A stretch of DNA of 22,342 bases from Bordetella parapertussis (lineage in GTDB: Bacteria > Pseudomonadota > Gammaproteobacteria > Burkholderiales > SG8-41): positions 1 through 22,342 of the forward strand of contig CAMBSS010000060.1 of assembly GCA_945870465.1 (NCBI GenBank), given 5' to 3'. Shown piece after piece: positions 8,710 through 16,570 of the stretch. Within the stretch, counting starts at the first letter, position 1; each line of letters begins with the position of its first letter. Both the position numbers and the translations under genes were made by a program. The notes under the pieces were generated by a model. The model worked only from the letters and a program-made list of their open reading frames with translations. It was not told the DNA's origin and did no database searches.

Positions 8710-8852
8710 CCGCGAAGGACGCAAAGGACGCGAAGGAAGAACAGGGCAAATGCGGAATTATTTGCCATGATATCCGCACGATTCTGAGCCCCTTCTCTGC
8801 TATCACTCATCTTGTTTTTGCCTTTCCTTTGCGTCCTTCGCGTCCTTTGCAG
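8710..8852. repeat. Inverted-repeat element, 9-nt-unit family
   Basis: The left arm (8710-8738) is about three tandem copies of the 9-nt unit CGCrAAGGA. The right arm (8824-8852) is the near-perfect complement. The loop of about 85 nt shows no gene. The design matches the 10-nt-unit elements elsewhere in the window (three tandem units facing three inverted units) but the unit differs. It lies between the ThDP enzyme and the ornithine cyclodeaminase-family gene, with the right arm ending 30 bp before the latter's ATG. Confidence 0.8.
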
Positions 8853-8882
8853 TGAATGCTTTTTTTGCTGTGAAAGTTTGAA

Positions 8883-9845
8883 ATGCTCAGATACATAAAC
8901 GAAAAAGAAGTCGCGCAAATCCTGACGATGCCGAAGACCGTCGAGCTCGTCGAAGCGGCGCTGAAAGCGCGCGCTGAAGGCCGCGCGATCGACGTGCCGC
9001 GCGTGCGTGCGCGCGCGCCTGCCGGCACCCAGAACATACTGCAGGCCGCGGCGCCCGATTTAAAAATGATCGGCTACAAGATTTATTACTCGAACCCGGG
9101 CAAAGGCTCGCGTTACCACGTCCACCTGATCGACACCGACAGCGGCAACCTCGTCGCCATGATAGAGGCGAGCCATCTCAGCATGGTGCGCACCGGGGCT
9201 GCAAGCGGTGTCGCGACGCGTTACATGGCGCGCGCAGACGCTGCAACTGTCGGCATGATAGGCACGGGCAAGCAGGCCGTCGGCCAGCTCGAAGCCGTCT
9301 GCGCGGTACGCAAGATAACGTCCGCCAAAGTCTACAGCCGCAAAACCGAGAAAGCGCGCGATTTCTGCGCCGCGATGAGCGCCAAACTGGGTATCAAAAT
9401 GGAAGCGGTTACGAGTGCCGCCGAAGCGGTGCGCGGCGTCGACATCATCAATGTCATCACCAAGGCGTCTTCGCCGGTGCTGCTCGGCGAATGGCTGGAA
9501 CCGGGCCAGCACATCAACGCCGCGGGTTCCAACGCGCTCACGCGCCGCGAACTCGACGAAGCCGCGATCAAGCGTTGCGCGCGCGTCGTCGTCGATTCGC
9601 GCGGCACCGCACGCAACGAATGCGGCGATCTGCTGCCGTTGATCGAAAGCGGCAAGCTTGACTGGGACGCGCTGCCCGAGCTCGGCGAATTGATCGCCGG
9701 ACATATCGCCGGGCGCAAAGCCCGCGACGAGATCACGCTCTACGAATCCCACGGCATGGGCATCCAGGACATATACACCGGCCACTACATCCTCGGCATT
9801 GCGCGCGCACAAGGCATAGGCATCGACCTGCCGATAGGCGAGTGA
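8883..9845 (+). CDS. Ornithine cyclodeaminase/mu-crystallin family protein
   Basis: This 320-residue protein belongs to the NAD(P)-dependent OCD/mu-crystallin family, which covers ornithine cyclodeaminase, ketimine reductases, alanine dehydrogenase and opine-type enzymes. Visible features are Lys66 in I-G-Y-K-I-Y, R-T-G-A-A-S-G (103-109), the Rossmann nucleotide loop G-M-I-G-T-G-K-Q-A (about 124-132), N-A-A-G-S-N and the late S-H-G-M-G-I-Q-D segment. The reaction cannot be fixed from sequence. The next gene begins 6 bp after its stop, so the two are probably co-transcribed. The ribosome-binding site is weak. Confidence 0.9.
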   Translation: MLRYINEKEVAQILTMPKTVELVEAALKARAEGRAIDVPRVRARAPAGTQNILQAAAPDLKMIGYKIYYSNPGKGSRYHVHLIDTDSGNLVAMIEASHLSMVRTGAASGVATRYMARADAATVGMIGTGKQAVGQLEAVCAVRKITSAKVYSRKTEKARDFCAAMSAKLGIKMEAVTSAAEAVRGVDIINVITKASSPVLLGEWLEPGQHINAAGSNALTRRELDEAAIKRCARVVVDSRGTARNECGDLLPLIESGKLDWDALPELGELIAGHIAGRKARDEITLYESHGMGIQDIYTGHYILGIARAQGIGIDLPIGE

Positions 9846-9851
9846 CGCGCG

Positions 9852-10520
9852 ATGCTGCTGAAGTTCCTCGTCCGCGACGCCGCGCGCGCCATTGCGAATC
9901 TCACCAGCGGCAATCCGCTTGATCTGCCGCACGCCGAGCGCCGCAACGGCACCTGGTACCATGCAGACATCGAGTGGCTGGCGGCAAAAGTCCACGACGT
10001 GCCGGGCGATTTCGCCGAGATCGGCGTGTTCCGCGGCGCGGCTTTTCGCAAAGTCGCCGACCTCGCGGCGAACCAGGGCAGGTATGCGCATGCATTCGAC
10101 AGCTTTGTCGGCATGAACGAACCCTCGCCCGCCGACGGCACGAGTTATCCGAAAGGCATGTTCGATATCGGCGGCCCCGATGAATTCGTGCGGCTCATGA
10201 CCAAGGCCGGCATCACGCGCGAACTGTATGAAGTGTGGCCGGGTTACGTGCCCGACTGCTTCGCCAACGTGCCGGAGGCGCTCCGCTTCGCTTTTGCCAT
10301 CCTCGACGTCGATCATTACCAGCCGACGGTGGACGCGCTGCGCTGGCTGCCCGCGCGCATCAGCGACCGCGGCATACTGGCGCTCGACGACTATCTGCCG
10401 CACACCAACTCGATGGCGTCCAAGGCGATCAAGGAATTTCTCGCGACCGATCACGGTTTCGAGAAGATTGCCGCTTTCAATCAGCAATTAATACTGCGCA
10501 AACTTCCCAAACCCCACTAG
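9852..10520 (+). CDS. TylF/MycF-like SAM-dependent O-methyltransferase
   Basis: This 222-residue protein looks like a class I SAM-dependent methyltransferase of the TylF (macrocin O-methyltransferase) type. The SAM-binding motif I is P-G-D-F-A-E-I-G-V-F-R-G (51-62). A following A-F-D-S-F-V-G-M (81-88) fits the next strand. The acidic metal-binding region is L-D-V-D-H-Y (151-156) and L-A-L-D-D-Y (176-181), which in TylF/MycF carries the Mg-binding aspartates. Family members methylate sugars or small hydroxylated molecules. It starts 6 bp after the cyclodeaminase-family stop and ends 12 bp before the dehydrogenase gene, so it is the middle gene of a three-gene unit. The substrate is unknown and no secondary-metabolite cluster is visible. 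Confidence 0.78.
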   Translation: MLLKFLVRDAARAIANLTSGNPLDLPHAERRNGTWYHADIEWLAAKVHDVPGDFAEIGVFRGAAFRKVADLAANQGRYAHAFDSFVGMNEPSPADGTSYPKGMFDIGGPDEFVRLMTKAGITRELYEVWPGYVPDCFANVPEALRFAFAILDVDHYQPTVDALRWLPARISDRGILALDDYLPHTNSMASKAIKEFLATDHGFEKIAAFNQQLILRKLPKPH

Positions 10521-10532
10521 CCGGAGCACACC

Positions 10533-11438
10533 ATGTCAGACATTTCCCCCAAAATCGGTTTCATCGGCATCGGCGCGATGGGCACGCCGATGGCGACCAA
10601 TCTCGCCAAGGCCGGCTACAAGCTGGTCGTTTACGATGCGGACGCCAAGCGCGCGCAGGCGCTCGCAGCGACGCGTGAAATCGAAGTCGCCGACAGCCTC
10701 GCGGCGCTGGGCGCCATGTGCGGCACCGTCATCACCATGCTGCCCGACGGCAAAATCGTGCGTAAAGTCGTCTGCGGCGAAAACGACAATTTCATGGACT
10801 GCGTCGCGTCCACCCTCAAGCCCGGCGCGCTCATCATCGACATGAGTTCGTCTTCGCCGGTCGGCACGCGCGAAATGGGCGCAGTGCTGGAGAAACGCGG
10901 CATCAAGCTCATCGACGCACCGGTGTCGAACGGCGTCAAGGGCGCGACCGCCGCCACACTCGCCATCATGGTCGGCGGCGACGCCGCGCTGTTCGAGAAA
11001 AACAAACCGGTATTCGAGAAGATCGGCAACCAGATCTTCCACGCGGGGCCGCTCGGCTCGGGCCACGCGATAAAAGCACTCAACAACTACGTGTCGGCAG
11101 CGGGCCTGCTGGCCGCCTGCGAAGCGGTCGTCGCCGGTCAGCGTTTCGGACTGGACGCCGGCGTCATCGTCGATATTCTCAACGCTTCCAGCGGCATGAA
11201 TAACACGACGAAGAACAAATTCAAGCAACACATGCTGTCGGGCACCTATGGCGCGGGCTTCTTTACCGGCCTGATGGCGAAGGACGTGCGCACCGCGCTG
11301 GAAGTCATCGAAACCACCAAAACATCGAGCCTGCTCGCGAAACCGTGCACCGACGTCTGGAACCAGATGGAAAAAGACCTCGGGTTCAATTCCGATCACA
11401 CGGAAATGTACCGCTACGTCGACAAGCTCCCGCGCTGA
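10533..11438 (+). CDS. 3-hydroxyisobutyrate dehydrogenase-family NAD(P)-dependent oxidoreductase
   Basis: This is a 301-residue beta-hydroxyacid dehydrogenase. It has the N-terminal dinucleotide loop G-F-I-G-I-G-A-M-G (9-17), the substrate-binding block D-A-P-V-S-N-G-V-K-G-A (128-138, with Asn where the family commonly has Gly) and the catalytic-lysine region G-S-G-H-A-I-K-A-L-N-N (Lys181). Relatives reduce tartronate semialdehyde or oxidise 3-hydroxyisobutyrate and similar acids. GGAG lies 8 nt before the ATG. It is the third gene of a tight unit with the cyclodeaminase-family and methyltransferase genes. Its last 25 bases overlap the end of the convergent oxidoreductase gene. Confidence 0.92.
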   Translation: MSDISPKIGFIGIGAMGTPMATNLAKAGYKLVVYDADAKRAQALAATREIEVADSLAALGAMCGTVITMLPDGKIVRKVVCGENDNFMDCVASTLKPGALIIDMSSSSPVGTREMGAVLEKRGIKLIDAPVSNGVKGATAATLAIMVGGDAALFEKNKPVFEKIGNQIFHAGPLGSGHAIKALNNYVSAAGLLAACEAVVAGQRFGLDAGVIVDILNASSGMNNTTKNKFKQHMLSGTYGAGFFTGLMAKDVRTALEVIETTKTSSLLAKPCTDVWNQMEKDLGFNSDHTEMYRYVDKLPR

Positions 11439-12436
11439 GCCGCCAGCGCATACGCATCTTCAACGAGTTTAAGCGTCTGCAGGTTATCCTCGGGCGACGT
11501 CTCGAACGGCTCGCCAGACAGCAATTTTTCCACGAAGTGCGCAATCCCGGCGTCGAAGCACGCCTGATACGCCGCTTTCATATCGACCGCAATGCGTTCG
11601 ACAGTAGCCCCGCGCAACTCGATTCCCGATTCGTCGAATATCACGCTCGCGTGCGTGCCGATGATTTCGATGCGGTCCGATACCGCGGTACCGAAGCCGG
11701 GAGCGACAAAACTCCCCGCCACCACCACCGGCGCGCCGGCTGGCGTCTCCAGCATCAAAGTGGCGAGCGTTTCACCCGGCATATCGGGCTCGGTATGGAG
11801 CGTGCGCGCCGCCACCATCGACAGCGGCCCTAACAGGAAACGCAGCACGTCGAGCTGATGTATCAGGGTCTCGGCGATCATCAGGCGTGGCTCCGTCGCC
11901 ATGAAAGGCGCGCGCTCCACTGCCGGGCGGCGCCCGTTTGCGTCCTTGATGTAGCCCGAGCGATGCATGGTCAACACGCACTGGCGCACCGGCCCGACGC
12001 GGTCTTCATCGAGCCAGCGGCGAATGGCACGGAAGTGCGGTGCAAAACGCCGGTTCTCGTTAACCATCAGGCGTACGCGGCCCGCCACCGCTGCCGCCAA
12101 TGCTTCTGCCTCGGCCAGCGTATTCGCCAGCGGCTTCTGGCACAGCACGTGGGCGCCGTGCGCGGCGGCGAGTTGCGCGAGCTCATAGTGCGTCTCGCGC
12201 CACGTTGCGATGTCCACGGCGTCGAGTTTTTCGCCCGCGAACATCGCCGCCGCATCGGAATACACGGCGGGAATCTCAAATGCTTCGGCGCGCGCGCGGG
12301 CGCGCGCCTTGTCGACGTCGCACACCGCAACCACGGTGGCGCCTGCGACCTTGCGCCACGCGGCGAGATGGTTTTGCGAAATATCGCCGGCGCCGATCAG
12401 ACCGATGCGCAGCTCGGCGCCCGCGTTGCCCTGCAT
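11414..12436 (-). CDS. Gfo/Idh/MocA-family NAD(P)-dependent oxidoreductase
   Basis: This is a 340-residue protein with an N-terminal Rossmann domain starting R-I-G-L-I-G-A-G-D-I-S (10-20) and a C-terminal alpha/beta domain. The usual E-K-P motif is present as C-Q-K-P-L (99-103), with Gln in place of Glu. A likely substrate-site H-Q-L-D occurs at 193-196. Family members oxidise or reduce sugars, inositols and related cyclic compounds. The gene converges on the dehydrogenase gene and overlaps its last 25 bases, so the two are separate transcripts. Substrate unknown. Confidence 0.9.
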   Translation of the reverse strand: MQGNAGAELRIGLIGAGDISQNHLAAWRKVAGATVVAVCDVDKARARARAEAFEIPAVYSDAAAMFAGEKLDAVDIATWRETHYELAQLAAAHGAHVLCQKPLANTLAEAEALAAAVAGRVRLMVNENRRFAPHFRAIRRWLDEDRVGPVRQCVLTMHRSGYIKDANGRRPAVERAPFMATEPRLMIAETLIHQLDVLRFLLGPLSMVAARTLHTEPDMPGETLATLMLETPAGAPVVVAGSFVAPGFGTAVSDRIEIIGTHASVIFDESGIELRGATVERIAVDMKAAYQACFDAGIAHFVEKLLSGEPFETSPEDNLQTLKLVEDAYALAAQRGSLST

Positions 12437-12483
12437 CTAAGTGTGCCTAAGAACCCGTTTCGAATATACGACACCGGCAAGCA

Positions 12484-12592
12484 AACGCTGATGAACGCCG
12501 ATGAGCGCCGATAAAATTTTCAGATCCAACCTCCAACCAACCCCAGGTATTGTGGACTTATCTGCGTTCATCGGCGTCTATCGGCGGTTCCA
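12484..12592. repeat. Inverted-repeat element, 10-nt-unit family, copy 3
   Basis: The left arm (12484-12515) and right arm (12557-12590) are near-complementary and are built from three tandem copies of the CGCnGATrAA-type unit. The loop (about 40 nt) is unrelated to that of the copies at 4632 and 15376. It lies between the starts-and-stops of two minus-strand genes. Apart from it, 12437-12617 shows no gene. Confidence 0.8.
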
Positions 12593-12617
12593 ACGTTTTT
12601 CAAGACTGCCTCGAAGA

Positions 12618-13583
12618 CTAATCCGCGACGATGCCGGCCGTGTGAGCGACCTTTGTATACTTCGCGACCTCGACCTTGATCAGGGCGGCGAACTCTTCCA
12701 TCGTGTTACCCACCACATCTGCGCCCAGCCCCGCCATGCGCTCCTTGATGTCCGGCAGCGACAGCGCCTTGATCATTTCCTGATTGAGCTTGACCACGAT
12801 GTCGCGCGGCGTCTTTGTCTGAATCACCGCGCCGTACCAGGTGCTCATCTGGTAGCCGGGCACGCCGGATTCGGCGATGGTCGGCACGTCGGGCAAAGCA
12901 CCCACGCGTTTGTCCATGGTCACGGCGATCGCGCGCACGCGGCCGGACTGGATATGCGGCATGATGGGTGGCGCAGTATTGAAGGCGAGCATGACCTGCC
13001 CGCCCACGAGATCGACCGCCAGCGGCGCGCCGCCTTTATACGGAATCGGCAGCATGTCGGTCTTGCTCATCATCTTGAACATCTCGCCGGCGAAGTGCTC
13101 GGGACTGCCGACGCCGGAAGTCGCGTAGGAAAGCGCGCCCGGCTTGGATTTCGCCAGCGCGATCAGCTCCTTCACCGTCTTCACCGGCAATGACGGGTGC
13201 AGGCACAGCACGTTGGGCACATTGGTGACGACCGTAATCGGCGTGAAATCGCGCTCGATGTCGTAGCCGAGGTTCTTGTAGACCGGCTTGCTCATGATGT
13301 GCGCGACCGACATGAACAATATCGTATAGCCATCCGCCGGCACATCTGCCGCCAGTTTCGCCGCGATGTTGGCGTTAGCGCCGGGGCGGTTCTCGATCAC
13401 GAACTGCTGTTTCAGTGAATCGGTCAATTTCGCGCCGATCGCGCGCGCCATGATATCGGTGCCGCCGCCGGGCGCGTAGCCGACCAATATGCGCACCGGC
13501 TTGCTTGGGTACGCTTGTGACAACACCGGCGCGGACATGCCCGCGAGCAGCAATACCGCCATCAGGCGCAGGGTAACCATCAT
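12618..13583 (-). CDS. Bug/TctC-family substrate-binding protein
   Basis: This is a 321-residue Bug protein. A strong ribosome-binding site GGAGGAG (in 13584-13593, minus strand) sits directly before two adjacent ATG codons at 13583 and 13580. The first is chosen. The signal peptide is about residues 1-22, ending V-L-S before Q-A-Y-P-S-K-P. Family blocks are Y-A-P-G-G-G-T-D, E-N-R-P-G-A-N-A-N, V-P-A-D-G-Y-T, I-P-Y-K-G-G-A, D-V-P-T-I-A-E-S-G and W-Y-G. The amidohydrolase gene at 13717 is divergent from it. No permease gene is nearby. Confidence 0.95.
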   Translation of the reverse strand: MMVTLRLMAVLLLAGMSAPVLSQAYPSKPVRILVGYAPGGGTDIMARAIGAKLTDSLKQQFVIENRPGANANIAAKLAADVPADGYTILFMSVAHIMSKPVYKNLGYDIERDFTPITVVTNVPNVLCLHPSLPVKTVKELIALAKSKPGALSYATSGVGSPEHFAGEMFKMMSKTDMLPIPYKGGAPLAVDLVGGQVMLAFNTAPPIMPHIQSGRVRAIAVTMDKRVGALPDVPTIAESGVPGYQMSTWYGAVIQTKTPRDIVVKLNQEMIKALSLPDIKERMAGLGADVVGNTMEEFAALIKVEVAKYTKVAHTAGIVAD

Positions 13584-13678
13584 GAACTCCTCCGTTATAT
13601 TTTTGCCGGCAATTATGAATACCGCTGCATAACCTAAGTCGCGCACCAGGGTATGTCAAGCAAAACGCCAACTAAGAA

Positions 13679-13684
13679 TATAAT
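13679..13684 (+). promoter_or_regulatory. Possible -10 box before the amidohydrolase gene
   Basis: A perfect TATAAT lies 32 bp before the ATG at 13717, in the space between divergent genes. No convincing -35 box is seen at 16-18 bp upstream, so this is only a candidate promoter element. Confidence 0.3.
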
Positions 13685-13716
13685 TGCGCCCACGTTAAAT
13701 ACCGGAACCACATCCC

Positions 13717-14622
13717 ATGACATTGCCTATCGCGGGTCCGCACCCCCACCCTGGCCCGCCCCTTTTGACGTCGCCGCGCGGCGCGTGCGATTGCCACGCC
13801 CATATATTCGGACCTTCAGCGCGTTTTCCCTATACCGAGGGCCGCGGCTACACGCCGCCCGACGCTCCCGTCGAAAAATTCCTCGCGCTGCTCGACACCA
13901 TGGGATTCGACCGCGGCGTGGTCGTTCAGGGCAACGCCCATGGCTACGACAACCGCGCGATACTCGATGCGGTCGAGCGCAACCCGCAGCGCCTGCGCGG
14001 TGTTGCCATCACCGAGGCCGTCAGCGCCGACGAACTGCGGCGCTGGCACCGCATGGGCATACGCGCGCTGCGCTTTCATATTTTTTATGGCGACCAGAAA
14101 CCGGGTTACAAGCGCGGCGTCGGGCTCGACGAATTCGCCAAGATGCGTACTACGATGCTGGAACTCGGCTGGCACATGCAGGCGTGGTGCGACTGGCGCG
14201 CCCTGCCTAACCTCGCCCCCACGCTGCGCGGCATCGGACGCGACATGCCCATCGTCATCGACCACATGCTCAACATCGATGCGACGCGCGGCGTCGGCGA
14301 CCCAAATTTCCAGATGCTCCTCAAACTGCTAGGCGAAGGTGCGGTCTGGGTGAAACTGTCGGGCGCTTATCGCGTGTCGAAAAACTTTCCCGACTATCCG
14401 GACGCGCTGCCGCTGCATGAGGCGCTCGTGCGCACCAATCCGGAACATCTGATCTGGGGCACCGACTGGCCACATCCGCAGGTTGACGCCGCCATCATGC
14501 CCAACGATGGCCATTTGCTGGACCTGTTCAACGCATGGACGCCGAACGCTGCAACGCGCACGCAGATTCTGGTGAAAAATCCCGAGCGCCTCTATGGGTT
14601 TTCACCCATCGCTGTCAAATGA
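13717..14622 (+). CDS. Metal-dependent amidohydrolase, 2-pyrone-4,6-dicarboxylate hydrolase-like
   Basis: This is a 301-residue TIM-barrel hydrolase of the COG3618 / LigI-like branch of the amidohydrolase superfamily. It has the strand-1 metal motif D-C-H-A-H (25-29, His27 and His29), the Y-T-P-P-D-A segment near residue 45 that LigI-like enzymes share, V-I-D-H-M near residue 187, and the C-terminal G-T-D-W-P-H with Asp250. LigI-type enzymes open the lactone ring of 2-pyrone-4,6-dicarboxylate in lignin-derived aromatic degradation. Related enzymes act on other lactones, so the exact substrate is unproven. It is divergent from the Bug gene at 12618-13583, and the racemase-family gene follows on the same strand 70 bp downstream. 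Confidence 0.88.
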   Translation: MTLPIAGPHPHPGPPLLTSPRGACDCHAHIFGPSARFPYTEGRGYTPPDAPVEKFLALLDTMGFDRGVVVQGNAHGYDNRAILDAVERNPQRLRGVAITEAVSADELRRWHRMGIRALRFHIFYGDQKPGYKRGVGLDEFAKMRTTMLELGWHMQAWCDWRALPNLAPTLRGIGRDMPIVIDHMLNIDATRGVGDPNFQMLLKLLGEGAVWVKLSGAYRVSKNFPDYPDALPLHEALVRTNPEHLIWGTDWPHPQVDAAIMPNDGHLLDLFNAWTPNAATRTQILVKNPERLYGFSPIAVK

Positions 14623-14638
14623 TCCACACTGAATTGTC

Positions 14639-14657
14639 CGGCCGCCTCCGGCGGCCG
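14639..14657. other. Short GC-rich hairpin between two genes
   Basis: An 8-bp perfect stem (CGGCCGCC against GGCGGCCG) with a 3-nt loop lies 17 bp after the amidohydrolase stop codon. It has no T-run on either side, so intrinsic termination is doubtful. It may simply slow or attenuate readthrough into the racemase-family gene. Confidence 0.4.
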
Positions 14658-14692
14658 CTGCAAGCGTGCGCGCAACAGGTAAAATAGCGCCT

Positions 14693-15352
14693 ATGAAAAA
14701 TCCACGCATAGCATTAATCCACGCGACCCCGGTCGCCATCGACCCCATCTGCAGCACGTTCAAACGTTTGTGGCCGCAAGCGCAGGTCACCAACTTGCTG
14801 GAGGACTCGCTGTCCGCCGATCTCGCTGTCGCGGGCAAGCTCGAACAGTCCATGATCGACCGCTTCTGCACCCTCGCGAAATACGTTGAGTCGTGCGGCG
14901 CCGACGCGATCCTTTTTACCTGCTCGGCTTTCGGCGCAGCCATTGAAGCAGCGCGCACCGCGGTAAAAATACCGGTGCTGAAACCCAACGAAGCCATGAT
15001 GGAAGAAGCCATCGCGACCGGGCCGCGTATTGCTCTGCTCGCCACATTCGAGCCCAGCCTGCCTTCGATGAAAGCGGAGCTCGAACAACTCGCTGCCGAG
15101 CGCAACGCAAAACTCGAGATCGTCGTCAAAGCGGTGCCGGCAGCGCTCAAAGCATTGCAGGCCGGGGACGATAAGGGACATGACAACCAAATCGCTTCCG
15201 CAGCAGAAGAAATCGGCGACTGCGATGCGCTGCTGCTGTGCCAGTTTTCAATGGCGAGCGCCGCCGAGCGCATCCCTTCGCGCCGCGGCCGCAGCGTATT
15301 CACCAGCCCCTATTCAGCAGTCGCCAGGCTGAAGCAGTTGCTGCACGCATAA
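14693..15352 (+). CDS. Aspartate/glutamate racemase-family protein
   Basis: This 219-residue protein starts at ATG 14693 (M-K-N-P-R-I-A-L-I-H). The frame is open from 14666, but the chosen start begins with the first beta strand. It has the two-cysteine layout of the Asp/Glu/hydantoin racemase superfamily: Cys77 in F-T-C-S-A-F-G and Cys183 in L-L-C-Q-F-S-M, each at the end of a predicted strand. Such enzymes racemise amino acids or, in related branches (maleate isomerase, arylmalonate decarboxylase), isomerise or decarboxylate acids. It lies between an amidohydrolase and a Bug gene, which suits a hydrolysis or isomerisation step of a carboxylate pathway. That role is inference. Confidence 0.85.
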   Translation: MKNPRIALIHATPVAIDPICSTFKRLWPQAQVTNLLEDSLSADLAVAGKLEQSMIDRFCTLAKYVESCGADAILFTCSAFGAAIEAARTAVKIPVLKPNEAMMEEAIATGPRIALLATFEPSLPSMKAELEQLAAERNAKLEIVVKAVPAALKALQAGDDKGHDNQIASAAEEIGDCDALLLCQFSMASAAERIPSRRGRSVFTSPYSAVARLKQLLHA

Positions 15353-15375
15353 ACTTAAACAACTGGAAACGATCT

Positions 15376-15517
15376 CAAAAACAGCTTGGGGCCGCAGATA
15401 AACGCGGATAAACGCAGATGAGTTCAGAATGTTTAACGTAGGCTAGAGGGCAACCTTGGCGTTTTTATCTGCGTGTATCTGCGTTCATCTGCGGCTGATT
15501 GTCGCTTTTGTAGTTTT
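15376..15517. repeat. MITE-like inverted-repeat element, 10-nt-unit family, copy 4
   Basis: This is the near end-to-end counterpart of the copy at 4632-4770. Both begin CAAAAACAG, share GCCGCAGATAAACGCGGAT, share a TTAACGT...CTAGA centre, and end with GGCTGATT then a TTTTGTA-type tail. The arms are 15376-15423 and 15464-15517. It ends 33 bp before the ATG of the following Bug gene, so it may form part of that gene's leader. Confidence 0.85.
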
Positions 15518-15550
15518 GCGGTGAGTATTAGAAATACTGAGGAGAAAACC

Positions 15551-16519
15551 ATGAAGGCCCAAGCGCAATTCGCAGCCGCGTTAGCCCTGTCGGCGCTTGC
15601 CGCCGGCGCGGCGGCGCAGCAGTACCCGATCAAGACCGTGCGTTTCGTCGTGCCGTTCGTCGCTGGCGGCCCCACCGACATCCAGGGCCGCATGCTGGGC
15701 GAAAAACTCGGTCAGCGGCTGGGCCAGCAATTCATCATCGATAACCGCGGCGGCGCCAACGGCAACATCGGCCTTGAACTCACTGCCAAAGCCCCGCCCG
15801 ATGGCTATACCATCGTAATCGCGACCGTCGGCACGTGGGCGGTGAACCCCAGCCTCTATAAAAGCATGCCGTTCGACCCGGTGAAGGATTTCGCGCCGAT
15901 CATGCAGGTCTCGTCCTCTCCCGGCGTGCTGGTGGTGCATCCGTCGGTGCCGGTCAAAAACGTGAAAGAACTCATCGCACTCGCCAGGTCGAAGCCCGGC
16001 AAGCTCGATTACGGCTCGTCGGGCGTCGGCGGCTTTGGCCACATCTCGGGCGCGTTGTTCTGCCTGATGACCAAGACCGAGATGGTGCACATCCCGTACA
16101 AAAGCTCGGCGCCGTCACTGACCGACCTCATCGCGGGCCAAATCCAGGTGCTGTTCAACAACGCAATTTCGACTGTGCCTTTCATCAAGTCCGGCCAGAC
16201 GCGCGCTCTCGCGGTGACCAGCCTGAAACGCATGCAAGCATTGCCCGATCTGCCAAGCCTGGATGAGACCGGCATCAAGGGGTATGACAATTCGTCGTGG
16301 TCGGCGGTCGCCGCCCCCGCCGGCACGCCCAAAGACATCATCGCCAAACTCAACACCGAGCTGAACCAGATATTGAAACTGCCCGACGTGCAGGAAAAAA
16401 ATGCTTCGTTCGGGGCCGATCCGGTTGGCGGCACACCCGAGCAGTACAGCGAATACCTGAAATCCGAAATCGCGAAGTTCGCGCGCGTCGTGAAGGAAGC
16501 AAAAATCAGCGCGCAGTAG
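15551..16519 (+). CDS. Bug/TctC-family substrate-binding protein
   Basis: This is a 322-residue Bug protein. The ATG at 15551 has a strong ribosome-binding site GAGGAG (15539-15544) 6 nt upstream, so the longer frame from 15473, which would run through the repeat, is rejected. The signal peptide is residues 1-22, ending A-A-A before Q-Q-Y-P-I-K. Family blocks are V-A-G-G-P-T-D, D-N-R-G-G-A-N-G-N, P-P-D-G-Y-T, I-P-Y-K-S-S-A and A-A-P-A-G-T-P. The esterase gene follows 51 bp downstream on the same strand and is probably co-transcribed. Confidence 0.95.
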   Translation: MKAQAQFAAALALSALAAGAAAQQYPIKTVRFVVPFVAGGPTDIQGRMLGEKLGQRLGQQFIIDNRGGANGNIGLELTAKAPPDGYTIVIATVGTWAVNPSLYKSMPFDPVKDFAPIMQVSSSPGVLVVHPSVPVKNVKELIALARSKPGKLDYGSSGVGGFGHISGALFCLMTKTEMVHIPYKSSAPSLTDLIAGQIQVLFNNAISTVPFIKSGQTRALAVTSLKRMQALPDLPSLDETGIKGYDNSSWSAVAAPAGTPKDIIAKLNTELNQILKLPDVQEKNASFGADPVGGTPEQYSEYLKSEIAKFARVVKEAKISAQ

Positions 16520-16556
16520 CAAGTCGGCGTCCGGCGCATTGCCGGCACCGAACACC

Positions 16557-16564
16557 GGGAGGAG
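16557..16564 (+). promoter_or_regulatory. Ribosome-binding site that decides the esterase start
   Basis: GGGAGGAG runs directly into an ATG at 16565. At zero spacing that ATG cannot be used well. The second in-frame ATG at 16571 has 6-nt spacing and is taken as the true start. Confidence 0.7.
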
Positions 16565-16570
16565 ATGCGC

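Noticed and set aside
9060..10487. A 475-residue open frame on the minus strand
   Set aside because: It is the antisense shadow of two recognisable plus-strand genes (cyclodeaminase family and methyltransferase) in GC-rich DNA, and its product matches no family I know.
10536..11399. A 287-residue minus-strand frame opposite the dehydrogenase
   Set aside because: Antisense shadow of a clear beta-hydroxyacid dehydrogenase. Composition is Arg/Ala/His-rich and without motifs.
4632..15517. A CRISPR array made of the 10-nt tandem units
   Set aside because: Units are too short, contiguous rather than spaced by unique spacers, and arranged as inverted arms. No cas gene is present.
16565..16570. The first ATG of the esterase gene as the start
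   Set aside because: It touches the end of the GGGAGGAG ribosome-binding site with no spacing. The ATG at 16571 has the proper 6 nt.
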